Of a DNA stretch of 35,840 nt, positions 8,536 through 16,807 are shown piece by piece (the stretch's first letter is position 1; each line of letters begins with the position of its first letter). A program made the position numbers and the translations under genes. The stretch comes from Spirochaetaceae bacterium. Its GTDB lineage: Bacteria; Spirochaetota; Spirochaetia; DSM-27196; PWMO01. Below the pieces are notes generated by a model, which was not told the origin of the DNA, made no database searches, and worked only from the letters and a program-made list of their open reading frames with translations. The DNA lies in assembly GCA_007693945.1 (NCBI GenBank), contig RECP01000040.1, forward strand, positions 1 to 35,840. The letters are read 5' to 3'.

Positions 8536-8710
8536 GGCAACGCTGTTCTGCTGATAATGAACACCACCCTGATTCGGCCTTGTCTGGAAGCTCACGACCT
8601 CGCAGGATTCGTTCCCGGTTGTGGTATCGGCTCTTTACATCGTCGGCATTGACACCATCAATCAATTGATAGTCCATATCCGGTCGATGCTGGCGTTCAC
8701 CTTGGTGGGC
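8536..8710 (+). pseudogene. Remnant of a second tctA (C-terminal part, one frameshift)
   Basis: Reading from 8536 gives GNAVLLIMNTTLI, which matches GNVLLLILNTTLI of the intact TctA (from about 8068). Skipping one base at about 8575 and continuing in the next frame gives GLVWKL, then FPVVVSALYIVGIDTINQ and RSMLAFTLVG up to 8710. This aligns with IVVPTLCFIGIYSV and VMMVFALVG of TctA. The fragment has no start, is frameshifted once and stops abruptly before the dehydratase leader. DNA identity to the intact gene is too low for a recent tandem duplication, so it probably comes from another TTT operon. Confidence 0.75.
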
Positions 8711-8761
8711 CCCTCTTCGAGCGGCGCAATCTATCCGCCTGCAAGGCAAAGGAGATGTGAA

Positions 8762-9916
8762 ATGAGGTTGACCGGGGTAGAGTTTCTGAGATTTTCCGCG
8801 CAACACAGTAACGCGACCAGGAACTGGATGCTGGTCAAGTTGTTGACGGACGATCCGCGTCTTTTCGGTATCGGTGATGCGAGCGCGATGCAAAACGACA
8901 CGGAAGTCATGGGAATCATCAATGGTTGGTTCTCCCGTTATCTGGAAGGGCGCGATCCGTTGGACTCGGAGGTGATATGGGCCACCCTGTACCACGATAC
9001 CTCAGCTCGCGGGGGGCGATTGGCAACCACAGCGCTTTCCGGGATCGACATTGCGCTATGGGATCTGAAAGGCAAAATTCTCGGACAACCGGTCTACAAA
9101 CTGCTCGGGGGGGCTCACCGGAGGCAATTGCGAGTCTACGCCAACGGTTGGTATACGAACCCAGGTTCACCCGAACAGAATGCGAGTGAGGCGCGAGACG
9201 TTGTTGCGAAGGGCTACACAGCGCTGAAATTTGACCCCTTCGGGCAGGGCCACTACTACACCATACCGGCTGCAGAGGCCAAACTCGCCGAAGAGCGTGT
9301 AGCAGCGGTGCGCGCCGCCGTCGGCGATGAAGTGGAGATCTTGATCGAAGCCCACGCCAAGTTTGCGCCAACGACAGCAATTCAACTCGGACGACGGCTC
9401 GAGAAATACCGCCCGTATTGGTATGAAGAACCGGTGGCTCAGGAAAGAATCGAAGAACTGAAACTGGTGAGGGCAAGCGTGAACATAGCAATAGCCGCAG
9501 GTGAGCGCCTGTATACGAAGTTTCCGTTCGCAGCGTTGGTAGAGCAGGAAGCAGTTGACATAATCCAGCCGGATATTGCCCATGCCGGCGGCATTACGGA
9601 GCTGAAGAAGATTGCTGCGATTGCAGAGGCAAAGCACGTGCTGTTGGCGCCACATAATGTGTGTAGCCCTGTGGGTGCCATGGCCACAATACAGCTCGGT
9701 ATGTCCTGCATCAATTTCCTGTTTCTGGAGTACCACGCCGAATTTTACTCCGATCACTATTTTACGGTTGCATCGGGGTTTCCGCGCCAGGAGGGTGGCT
9801 ATGTCCAAATCGAAGACACACCTGGATTGGGCTTGGTAGTGAATGAGGACGAGATTGCCAAGCATCCGCCGCTGAAGACCGTGTCGGCAAGTGGCGGCAA
9901 GATTAAAGGAATCTGA
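8762..9916 (+). CDS. Enolase-superfamily (mandelate racemase type) sugar-acid dehydratase
   Basis: A 384-residue protein with the capping domain and TIM barrel of the mandelate racemase/muconate lactonizing enzyme group, closest in pattern to galactonate/gluconate-type dehydratases. Barrel landmarks are KFDPFG, the metal-site residues E196 (IEAHAKF), E222 or E223 (YEEPV) and E248 (AGERL), and the catalytic histidine H298 (APHNV). Dehydration of an aldonate would yield a 2-keto-3-deoxy acid, a natural substrate for the DapA-type enzyme that opens this locus. I start at ATG 8762, after AAAGGAG (8748-8754). The frame stays open upstream only through the tctA remnant. Sugar stereochemistry is not predictable. 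Confidence 0.88.
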   Translation: MRLTGVEFLRFSAQHSNATRNWMLVKLLTDDPRLFGIGDASAMQNDTEVMGIINGWFSRYLEGRDPLDSEVIWATLYHDTSARGGRLATTALSGIDIALWDLKGKILGQPVYKLLGGAHRRQLRVYANGWYTNPGSPEQNASEARDVVAKGYTALKFDPFGQGHYYTIPAAEAKLAEERVAAVRAAVGDEVEILIEAHAKFAPTTAIQLGRRLEKYRPYWYEEPVAQERIEELKLVRASVNIAIAAGERLYTKFPFAALVEQEAVDIIQPDIAHAGGITELKKIAAIAEAKHVLLAPHNVCSPVGAMATIQLGMSCINFLFLEYHAEFYSDHYFTVASGFPRQEGGYVQIEDTPGLGLVVNEDEIAKHPPLKTVSASGGKIKGI

Positions 9917-10018
9917 ATTGGCAATGGCGGGGAACCGCTCACGGTGCTCCTGCCACGCCCGCTGCAGCGTCTGGTTGCGGCCGTTACGATCCGGATCGAG
10001 TAAAGCCAACGCAGTTGC

Positions 10019-10047
10019 TTGACAGGCGCGGCGCGCTGAGCTATAGT
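10019..10047 (+). promoter_or_regulatory. Strong sigma70-type promoter upstream of the tRNA-like remnant and UroD-like gene
   Basis: TTGACA at 10019-10024, exactly 17 bases, then TATAGT at 10042-10047 (6/6 and 5/6). The predicted start near 10054 lies 173 bases before the next start codon, so the RNA would carry the tRNA-like segment and a hairpin first. This is one of the best consensus promoters in the window. Confidence 0.7.
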
Positions 10048-10062
10048 TGCTCTTCAGCAACT
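10045..10062. repeat. 7-bp inverted repeat at the predicted transcription start
   Basis: AGTTGCT (10045-10051) and AGCAACT (10056-10062) flank CTTC and overlap the end of the -10 box and the predicted +1. The position fits an operator or a 5' mRNA hairpin. Confidence 0.4.
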
Positions 10063-10131
10063 GATTGCGCTGTAGAAACTTAGAAGCAGACGGCACTGGT
10101 CGGAGCAAGTCAAGACCGCGATAGACACGCA

Positions 10132-10159
10132 GTCAGCGGTTCAACTGCAGTACCGCCCA
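10132..10159 (+). pseudogene. Degenerate copy of the tRNA-Val 3' end (attachment-site-like)
   Basis: Bases 10138-10159 match tRNA positions 33-54 at 20 of 22 bases, including the T loop and the whole acceptor strand with discriminator A. Weaker similarity (GTC, then three mismatches) extends back to 10132, and possibly to GACA at 10124. The T stem can no longer pair properly, so it is not functional. It is in direct orientation relative to the real tRNA, 10.1 kb away, as expected for the far end of an integrated element or for a decayed tandem tRNA. Confidence 0.65.
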
Positions 10160-10170
10160 CAGGTCGGTTT

Positions 10171-10191
10171 CAGGCCGGCCTTGCCGGCCTG
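10171..10191. repeat. 9-bp perfect hairpin just after the tRNA-like remnant
   Basis: CAGGCCGGC (10171-10179), loop CTT, GCCGGCCTG (10183-10191). It would form a very stable RNA hairpin in the leader of the next gene. No T run follows, so intrinsic termination is unlikely. Confidence 0.6.
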
Positions 10192-10226
10192 CTGCACCGC
10201 CATACTTCGCGCAAGGGGGCAGCTTC

Positions 10227-11372
10227 ATGGGTTCCATGACGTCCAGAGAACGAGTTCAAGCCGCTATTCAGCTGCGGGAACCGGACCGCGTTCCGACCGC
10301 CTTATGGGGCAGTTACTACACGCTCAATGATGACACCTACTTCAACGTGTTGCGGCATTTCGGCCTCGGCGAGCCGGTAGCGCCGTTTCGCAAACAGAAG
10401 CCGCGCAATTCCAACTACTACGATGAGCGGGTGCTGGACTTGCTCGGCACCGACGTGCGCTACGTCTGGTCCGGTTTTACGGATCTGGGCGGGGCAAGAA
10501 TGGACGGCGATTGCAAGGATGCCTGGGGTGTCGAGTGGCAGCGAAGTGGACCGCACATCACTTCGGTCAATCCGCCGCTCAACGGGGCCGATCTGGAGCA
10601 GATCGAGCAGTACGACTGGCCCGATCCGGAGAAATACCTCGATACAGCGTTGATCAGGCAGCGCCTGGAGTTTCTGAAGCGCAATTACGCCGACCATGCG
10701 CTGGCGGCGCGTGCGGTCAATTCGTACGGGCCCTTTGAGCAGGCAGCGGTTCTGCGAGGCCGCGAAGACTTCTACGTCGACATGATCGCGGAACCGCAGA
10801 TCGCTTGTCGCCTGATTGAGAAGTGCACTGACGTGATCGTTCGGGCACAGGAAATCTATCTCGAACGGTGCGGCCGGGAGATCGATTTTCTGGAGATTCC
10901 GGGAGACGACTACGGCGGCACCAGCGACCTGATGATTTCCCCGGCCTCCTTTGACGAGATGATCAAGCCGGCACTCAAACGCATAGTGGACTCGGCAAAG
11001 GCATTCCGATCGGACCTTCCGGTAGCCTTTCACTCAGACGGCGCGATCACTGCTATAGTAGCCAGTCTCGTCGAGATCGGCGTGGACATCCTCAATCCGC
11101 TGGAGCCGCTGGAAGCGATGGATTGGCTGCAGATCAAGAAGGACTTTGGTGACCGTCTCTGTTTCATGGGAGGCGTTGATCTCAAGAAGGCCCTGCCGGG
11201 AAGCGCGGAAGATGTGATAGCGGACGTGGAGCGGTGCGTGCGCACGTTTGCGCGCGGTGGCGGATACATACTGACTTCGGCCAACCATATGCAGGCCGAC
11301 ATTCCACCGGCAAACATCCAGATGATGTTTGATGCGGCCAGAACGCGAGGTGTCTATCCGCTGGACGTGTGA
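10227..11372 (+). CDS. Uroporphyrinogen decarboxylase-fold protein (MtaA/CmuA-like group), function unknown
   Basis: A 381-residue protein with the UroD TIM-barrel fold. It starts TSRERVQAAIQLREPDRVP, the usual opening of the non-HemE branch, and carries GDDYGGTSDLMISP, FHSDG (H269-S-D271), FMGGVDLKKALP and GGYILTSANHMQADIP near the end. Corrinoid methyltransferases of this fold use a His-X-Cys zinc site. Here the cysteine position is Asp271, so standard zinc thiol methyl transfer is unlikely. HemE substrate motifs are also missing. It has no obvious partner gene and lies just outside the tRNA-bounded segment. AAGGGGG precedes ATG 10227; ATG 10236 is an alternative start. Confidence 0.8.
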   Translation: MGSMTSRERVQAAIQLREPDRVPTALWGSYYTLNDDTYFNVLRHFGLGEPVAPFRKQKPRNSNYYDERVLDLLGTDVRYVWSGFTDLGGARMDGDCKDAWGVEWQRSGPHITSVNPPLNGADLEQIEQYDWPDPEKYLDTALIRQRLEFLKRNYADHALAARAVNSYGPFEQAAVLRGREDFYVDMIAEPQIACRLIEKCTDVIVRAQEIYLERCGREIDFLEIPGDDYGGTSDLMISPASFDEMIKPALKRIVDSAKAFRSDLPVAFHSDGAITAIVASLVEIGVDILNPLEPLEAMDWLQIKKDFGDRLCFMGGVDLKKALPGSAEDVIADVERCVRTFARGGGYILTSANHMQADIPPANIQMMFDAARTRGVYPLDV

Positions 11373-11549
11373 AATGCGGCCCGATGGGCTATAGTCTGAC
11401 AGTATGACACGGCGCAGCTTGCGTTTGCGGCTGCTCGGAACGGCCTGCTTGGCGGTCCCGGATGGATCAACTATAGGTGTGCCGTGATTGGCAGCGACAC
11501 GGTACAATAGAAGGTAAAAAAACCGCTGCTACCTGAAGCGAGGCAACTT

Positions 11550-12893
11550 GTGGGGAAACGGCTTGGTGTCTGTAGTCTGGCTTTGGTGTGGGTAACTCTG
11601 TCACTTCCGGCGTTCGATTGGGGTGGCAGCACCTCCTTCTTCGGATACGTGGAAAAGGAGAGCAGCTATAACCGGCTGATCGAAGGGCAGCTTGGCCTGT
11701 GGCTCAGCTTCCCCATCAGCGATTCATACTCGCTGCTGTCTCAAGGCAGTTTCCGCGCATCCGACGACCCTCTGATCGTGGCTGATCTGGATCTGCTCTA
11801 TGTGGAAGGACTCTCGGCATTTGGTGAACGGGCGGCCGTCGGAGTGCAGGCCGGAAGGTTGGTTCTGAGTGAGTTTTCGGGGTTGGTACTCGAACACCGC
11901 GGTGACGGAGCTGTGCTGTCGCTCTCTACGCGCCACGCACTGGCACGGGTCGGAGCGGTGTACACCGGCTTGCTGCTCAAACCGAACTCCACGCTGGTGA
12001 TGTCCAAACTCGATGAGATTGACGACCGGGATGATGAGGTCCGGCTGGCACCGCGGCGTCTTCTGGCGCTGGGCGAGTTCCAGTTCATCGAGCCGATGCC
12101 CAGGACCGACGTTGCGTTGGCCGTCATCATACAGCAGGATCTGCGCGGATCATCCGACCTGATCAAAGAAGGAGAAACTGAACTCGACGAAAGCCGGGGA
12201 GGGCTGGTCGATACGCGCTACGCTCTGCTGGGCATCAGTGGTGCCCTGGGCAGGCGCTCGTTCTACGATATCACCGGTGGGGTCCAGAGCGGCCGGGTGC
12301 TGTCCTACCGGCAAGACCCGGACTCAGCTACCGGATCCTCCTACGCTTACGCAGATACCCGGGCTTTCATCGGTAGCGCCGGTTTCGAGCACTATTCCAG
12401 CGGTCCACGCGCCGGGCGTCTGGCCCTGAGTTCGCTCTATTCGAGCGGTGACGCTGATGCACGGTCGCTACGAGGAGGCAACCGCAGCGCAGAAAACAAC
12501 CAGTTCCAGCCGGTGGCAACGCGCCCGATCGGGCTGGTGGCCGCAGCTCAACCCGGTAACCTGATGACCGCCGGTATCGAGTACAGTCTGCGGCCGTTTA
12601 CGATTGAGGCTGCATCCAGCCTCAGCGAGCTGCAGACGTCGGTTTCCGGGCTGCTGCTGATGCGCGCCCTGGACAGTGGGCCGGTTGATATGCCCGGAGT
12701 TGACGTGGACCGCGGCGGAAGGTATCTGGGAACCGAGCTGGGCGCCTCGATTGTCTACCGTCCGTTCTACGATCTGGGCATAGCGCTCGCGGGAGGCGTG
12801 CTGCTTCCAAACAACAGCTCTTCGGGCCCGATCGTCGATGACCGGCAGGATCCGCGATTCAAGGTGCAGGCCGAAGTGAGTCTGAGCTTCTAG
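11550..12893 (+). CDS. Probable outer-membrane beta-barrel protein, function unknown
   Basis: A 447-residue protein. It has a signal peptide (basic MGKR, a hydrophobic stretch, then SLPA before FDWGG) and then many short alternating polar/hydrophobic segments typical of beta strands. It ends VSLSF, a C-terminal phenylalanine typical of Bam-assembled barrels. The FDWGG mature start is one I associate with spirochaete envelope proteins. I do not recognise a named family. GTG 11550 is preceded by GAGG. A TACAAT hexamer at 11503-11508 has no convincing -35, so its promoter is unsettled. It opens a three-gene envelope operon: the FecR gene starts 12 bases after its stop. Confidence 0.7.
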   Translation: MGKRLGVCSLALVWVTLSLPAFDWGGSTSFFGYVEKESSYNRLIEGQLGLWLSFPISDSYSLLSQGSFRASDDPLIVADLDLLYVEGLSAFGERAAVGVQAGRLVLSEFSGLVLEHRGDGAVLSLSTRHALARVGAVYTGLLLKPNSTLVMSKLDEIDDRDDEVRLAPRRLLALGEFQFIEPMPRTDVALAVIIQQDLRGSSDLIKEGETELDESRGGLVDTRYALLGISGALGRRSFYDITGGVQSGRVLSYRQDPDSATGSSYAYADTRAFIGSAGFEHYSSGPRAGRLALSSLYSSGDADARSLRGGNRSAENNQFQPVATRPIGLVAAAQPGNLMTAGIEYSLRPFTIEAASSLSELQTSVSGLLLMRALDSGPVDMPGVDVDRGGRYLGTELGASIVYRPFYDLGIALAGGVLLPNNSSSGPIVDDRQDPRFKVQAEVSLSF

Positions 12894-12904
12894 GAGGCCA
12901 CACT

Positions 12905-13579
12905 ATGCGAACTGTTCTCGTCTTGCTGACACTCAGTACTCTGCTGGCACCGGTGTCCGCCGCAGCCGACCTGGTGACGGTGATTGCCGCTGCCGGCCGA
13001 GTGGAAACCCGCCTGCCGCAACAGCGGTGGCGCCCGGTCACGGCGGGAGACGAAGTGTCTCTCGGCGCCGACATTTCCACCGGGTTCGGTTCACATGTAA
13101 CTCTCGACGCCGGGGGGAACCGGGTGCATGTTGCGCCGCTAACGCGTGTGACGGTTGAGTCACTTGTGCGTGAAGCGCGGCATACAACGACTGAACTGAA
13201 CCTTCGTATCGGCAGAGTCTCGGCGGAGGTCCGCACGGCCGAAGGGCTCAGTCAGGAGTTCCGGCTGCGCAGCACCCAGTCAACCGCTTCGGTACGCGGG
13301 ACACGGTTTACGTACGATGGCGCGACGCTGATTGTGGACGAAGGTCGCGTGGAACTGAGTAACCGCCTTGAACAGCGTCGTACGGTGACCGGCGGCCAAC
13401 AGTCGCGTACCGAGGAGTACGCGCCACCGGTGCGTGGCGACGAAATGCTGCTGAGCCGCACCAGAATAACGGCCGACCCGGTGGACGCCGACGGTGGGTC
13501 CACGAGGATCCGTCCGATCCGTCTGAGGCCCATTACCGGCAGCGTAAGAGTGCGGGTGTTTGCTCCAAGGGGAGGATGA
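12905..13579 (+). CDS. Periplasmic FecR-domain protein
   Basis: A 224-residue exported protein. Its signal peptide ends around APVSAAADL. A FecR domain follows at about residues 45-150: AGDEVSLGADISTG, VTLDAGGNRVHVAP, then IGRVSAEVR and LRSTQSTASVRGTRFTY. The C-terminal third is basic and possibly disordered. It lacks the cytoplasmic and transmembrane N-terminal part of true FecR anti-sigma regulators, and no ECF sigma factor is nearby, so it is more likely a structural or ligand-binding envelope protein. It lies between the barrel and the lipoprotein gene with very short gaps, and the lipoprotein start is 4 bases after its stop. A GAGG precedes ATG 12905. Confidence 0.8.
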   Translation: MRTVLVLLTLSTLLAPVSAAADLVTVIAAAGRVETRLPQQRWRPVTAGDEVSLGADISTGFGSHVTLDAGGNRVHVAPLTRVTVESLVREARHTTTELNLRIGRVSAEVRTAEGLSQEFRLRSTQSTASVRGTRFTYDGATLIVDEGRVELSNRLEQRRTVTGGQQSRTEEYAPPVRGDEMLLSRTRITADPVDADGGSTRIRPIRLRPITGSVRVRVFAPRGG

Positions 13580-13583
13580 ACGG

Positions 13584-15065
13584 ATGATTTCAAAAAACCG
13601 ACCGGTTCGGGCGGCTCGAATGGTGCCTGCCGCGGTGTGGGCTGCGGCCGCGGCGCTGCTGTGTATACTGGCGCCGGCGAGCTGTTACTGGCAGCCTGCG
13701 GTGACGGCCGGTTCATTGCGTCTGAGCATTGAGGCCCAGGGCCAGTCGGAGCTGGGTACGTTGCAGGCCGAAGAAAACGCGGCGCGCATATTCCTGGTGG
13801 CCGGACGGGGCTATGACCAGAGGTTCTATCCGCTGAATCCGAAAACGGGCACACCGTACCTTCAAACCGCGTTAAGCACCAGGTTTCCGTTGCGTGCCGG
13901 CGCGGATGTGGTAATCGAAGGCATTCCCGCTATCGCTCCCTATCGCGTATTTGTTGCAACCGGTGAGCCGGTCAAAGGTGGAGGTTTCAAGGTCAGCCGC
14001 TGGGGCCGCTCAGACCTGTTCAATATCACCGCCGGAGCCGAGACGGGAGCAGATATCGTGCTGCGCGACAGCCGACCACAGGTGTCCTGGCTGGTGCCGG
14101 CAGTCCCGATCAGCGGTATGGTTCTGCAGTCCGAGACGGAGCCCGCCCGGCTGTGGGCTGCGGCAGGAAGCGGCACCCTGTATGCCCGTCAGTGGCAGGA
14201 GAATGAGCTGACCGGTGATGTATCCGGTCCGGTCGATCCGGACATCGGCGAGCGACTGATCATTCACGCCATCCAACCCGGCAGGGGCGTACCGCTGCTG
14301 GTGTCAACCTCGAACGGACTGTACCGTGGCGGCGATTTGGACCGTGGCCCCGATGATCCGGAGGTGTTCGGTCGACTTGATGGAACGCCGCGAGGCACCC
14401 TGGGGGCCGTCGAGTTCGATGGTGCTGGTGACAACCCGGTGATCTTGTACTATCGCTCGGATCGCATCGGCGGTCGCGATGCGGCGGGCCAGTGGTTCTC
14501 GATTGATATGCGTCAGGTGGTCAAAGGAGTTCCGGTGGCGGCTATGGCCACCACCGGCGAGGATTACGCCTTTGTGGCCACCCCGGCCGGCGCATTCCGC
14601 ATTGCGGCGGTTGATCTGGACTCCGGGTGGAGTACGTGGAAAGACCTCGCATCGAAGGGAACCTTTTTTGACGCCTTCGTGCCGTCGACAATCAGTTCTC
14701 TGGCCGTTTACGACGATGGTGAGGGTGTTGTTGATCTGCTGGTTGGTACCGCCGACGGGGTGTACGTCTTCGAGGAAGCCTCGAGTCCGGAGTGGAACCC
14801 TCGCGCGAGCGGCCCGACGCAGATACGCGTGACCCGCGGCCGCCCGATTCAAGCAATCGCCACGCACGCAGTGCCCAAGATGCTGGCCGCAATCGCACCG
14901 TTTGAGCTGATCGTGATCAGTGCGGGAGAAAGCCGTTCGCTGCCGTTCGTGGCTGCTTTCCCCGGGCAGCCGACGGACCTGGTGTGGCTCGATCAGGACC
15001 ACCTGGCGGTCTCAGGCGTCGAAGGGCTTGTGGTGCTCGATCGAACCGAAATACCGCTGCAGTGA
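13584..15065 (+). CDS. Large putative lipoprotein with propeller-like repeats, function unknown
   Basis: A 493-residue protein from ATG 13584, chosen because GGGGAGG (13569-13575) precedes it. A longer TTG start at 13560 would fall before that site. A long alanine-rich hydrophobic segment ends LAPASC, a lipobox-like site with the lipidated cysteine. Residues about 25-130 resemble a beta-sandwich domain. From about 165 onward, recurring segments such as VSTSNGLYRGG, AFVATPAGAFRI, LLVGTADGVYVFE and LAVSGVEGLVVLD suggest a multi-blade beta propeller. No catalytic motif is seen. As the third gene of the barrel-FecR operon it probably acts at the outer membrane with both partners (inference from synteny). 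Confidence 0.7.
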   Translation: MISKNRPVRAARMVPAAVWAAAAALLCILAPASCYWQPAVTAGSLRLSIEAQGQSELGTLQAEENAARIFLVAGRGYDQRFYPLNPKTGTPYLQTALSTRFPLRAGADVVIEGIPAIAPYRVFVATGEPVKGGGFKVSRWGRSDLFNITAGAETGADIVLRDSRPQVSWLVPAVPISGMVLQSETEPARLWAAAGSGTLYARQWQENELTGDVSGPVDPDIGERLIIHAIQPGRGVPLLVSTSNGLYRGGDLDRGPDDPEVFGRLDGTPRGTLGAVEFDGAGDNPVILYYRSDRIGGRDAAGQWFSIDMRQVVKGVPVAAMATTGEDYAFVATPAGAFRIAAVDLDSGWSTWKDLASKGTFFDAFVPSTISSLAVYDDGEGVVDLLVGTADGVYVFEEASSPEWNPRASGPTQIRVTRGRPIQAIATHAVPKMLAAIAPFELIVISAGESRSLPFVAAFPGQPTDLVWLDQDHLAVSGVEGLVVLDRTEIPLQ

Positions 15066-15120
15066 CGTGTCGCCGAGGGCGTGGCGTCCGCCGTACGATC
15101 CGCTGCGGCCGCCTGTGGCC

Positions 15121-16806
15121 TCAGCCGGTCACCGCCCCCTGACTGGCTGACGAAACCAGCCGCGCGTACTTCGCCAGTGCACCCCGGCGATAGCGCGGCT
15201 CCGGGGCCTTCCAGCCGGCGCGGCGGCGCTCGAGTTCGCCTTCATCGAGGTCAACCTCGATCAACTTGGCCTTGCTATCGATAGTCACAATGTCTCCATC
15301 CTGCAGCAGCGCGATGGTGCCGCCTGTCTGTGCTTCAGGCGCAACATGGCCCACAACCATGCCGTGGCTGCCGCCGGAGAATCGCCCGTCCGTAATCAGG
15401 GCAACGTCCTTGATCAGCCCGGCACCGGCGATTGCGGACGTCGGTGAGAGCATCTCGCGCATGCCCGGACCGCCGCGTGGGCCTTCGTAACGGATAACCA
15501 CGACATCGCCCTTCTTGATGCGATCGTTCAGGATCGCGGCCAGCGCAGTCTCTTCGTTGTCGAACACGCGTGCCGGTCCGCTGTGCACAAACTCCTGCAG
15601 GCCGCAGGTCTTGAGCACGGCACCTTCAGTTGCCAGGTTGCCTTTGAGGATCACGATCGGTCCGGTCGGTTTTTCGGGACGGTCGAACGGATGTACAACG
15701 TGCTGGTTGTCCAGGTTTACCGGCACATCGCGCAGGTTTTCCGCGATGGTCCTGCCGTTTACGGTCAAGGCATCACCATGCAGCAGCCCTTGATCGAACA
15801 GCATACGCATCACCATGCGGACGCCGCCCGCCGCGTGCAGATCTTCCATCACGTAACGGCCTGCCGGCTTCATGTCGCACAGAATCGGGGTGGTGTCGGA
15901 GAAAGGGTTGAAGTCATCGATCACCAGATCCACCTCCACCTCACGTGCCAGCGCCAGCAGGTGGAGTACGGCGTTGGTTGAACCGCCAAGCGCCATCACG
16001 GTGCGAATTGCGTTTTCAAACGCCTCGCGGGTCATGATCCGGCGCGGCGTGATCCCATGTCTGATGCAGTGCATCAGCGCTTCGGCTGATGCGCTCATGA
16101 CTGCCGAACGCTCGTCGGACTCGGCGGGTACCGATGAGCTGCCCGGTATGCTCATGCCCAGCGCCTCCATAGCCGCGGCCATGGTGTTGGCGGTGTACAT
16201 GCCGCCGCACGCCCCCGCGCCCGGGCAGGCGGCACATTCAATGGCGTGGCGCTCCTGCTCGGTGATTCTACCGGCGCTGTAGGCGCCTACGGCTTCAAAC
16301 GCGCTGACGATGTCGACCGCTGCACCGTTGTGGTTGCCGGCGCGGATCGTACCGCCGTAGATAAAGACCGCGGGAGCGTCATAGCGCGCCAGTCCCATGA
16401 CGGTTCCCGGGATTGTCTTGTCACAGCCGCCGATTCCCAGCAGGGCGTCCATGGCGTGGCCGCGGGCGTCCAGTTCGATGATGTCCGCGATAGTGTCGCG
16501 GCTGATGAGCGAGCACTTCATGCCTTCGTGGCCCATCGCTTCGCCATCCGTTACCACGAAGGTGTGAAACATCATCGGCTTGGCGCCGGCGTCAATCAGG
16601 GTGCGCCTTGAGATTCCCGCTATCTGCCACAGATGCACGTTGCACGGTGATACGTCGCTGTCGGCCACAGCCAGACCGATGATTGGCTTGGTGAAGTCTT
16701 CATCCTTGAAACCCACCGCGCGCAGCATGGCGCGGTTGGCGGTCCGCTCGACGCCCTCGGTCATCGCGGAGCTGCGGGCGTTCAGTCTTGCGTCGGTTGG
16801 CGGCAT
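15121..16806 (-). CDS. ilvD: Dihydroxy-acid dehydratase
   Basis: A 561-residue enzyme that dehydrates dihydroxyisovalerate and dihydroxymethylvalerate in valine and isoleucine synthesis. Iron-sulfur cysteines are visible: C55 in [26 protein letters not shown], and [34 protein letters not shown] and [18 protein letters not shown] near the C-terminus are also diagnostic. The start at 16806 lies one base past the leuD stop codon; the frame stays open into leuD, but earlier starts would overlap it deeply. It is the last gene of the ilvB-ilvN-leuC-leuD-ilvD operon and converges on the lipoprotein gene, with 55 bases between. Confidence 0.96.
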   Translation of the reverse strand: MPPTDARLNARSSAMTEGVERTANRAMLRAVGFKDEDFTKPIIGLAVADSDVSPCNVHLWQIAGISRRTLIDAGAKPMMFHTFVVTDGEAMGHEGMKCSLISRDTIADIIELDARGHAMDALLGIGGCDKTIPGTVMGLARYDAPAVFIYGGTIRAGNHNGAAVDIVSAFEAVGAYSAGRITEQERHAIECAACPGAGACGGMYTANTMAAAMEALGMSIPGSSSVPAESDERSAVMSASAEALMHCIRHGITPRRIMTREAFENAIRTVMALGGSTNAVLHLLALAREVEVDLVIDDFNPFSDTTPILCDMKPAGRYVMEDLHAAGGVRMVMRMLFDQGLLHGDALTVNGRTIAENLRDVPVNLDNQHVVHPFDRPEKPTGPIVILKGNLATEGAVLKTCGLQEFVHSGPARVFDNEETALAAILNDRIKKGDVVVIRYEGPRGGPGMREMLSPTSAIAGAGLIKDVALITDGRFSGGSHGMVVGHVAPEAQTGGTIALLQDGDIVTIDSKAKLIEVDLDEGELERRRAGWKAPEPRYRRGALAKYARLVSSASQGAVTG

Positions 16807-16807
16807 A

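Noticed and set aside
8621-8761. Upstream GTG start extending the dehydratase by 47 residues
   Set aside because: The extension translates the tctA remnant; AAAGGAG before ATG 8762 marks the real start.
10171-10191. Hairpin as an intrinsic terminator
   Set aside because: The sequence after it (CTGCACCGCC) has no T run.
11404-11487. Small open frame of 27 residues before the barrel gene
   Set aside because: No ribosome-binding site, no similarity and Arg/Leu-rich composition.
13560-13583. TTG start of the lipoprotein gene inside the FecR gene
   Set aside because: The ribosome-binding site lies downstream of it, and the signal peptide begins properly at ATG 13584.
15066-15120. Bidirectional terminator between the lipoprotein gene and ilvD
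   Set aside because: No stable hairpin with a T run found on either strand in the 55-base gap.
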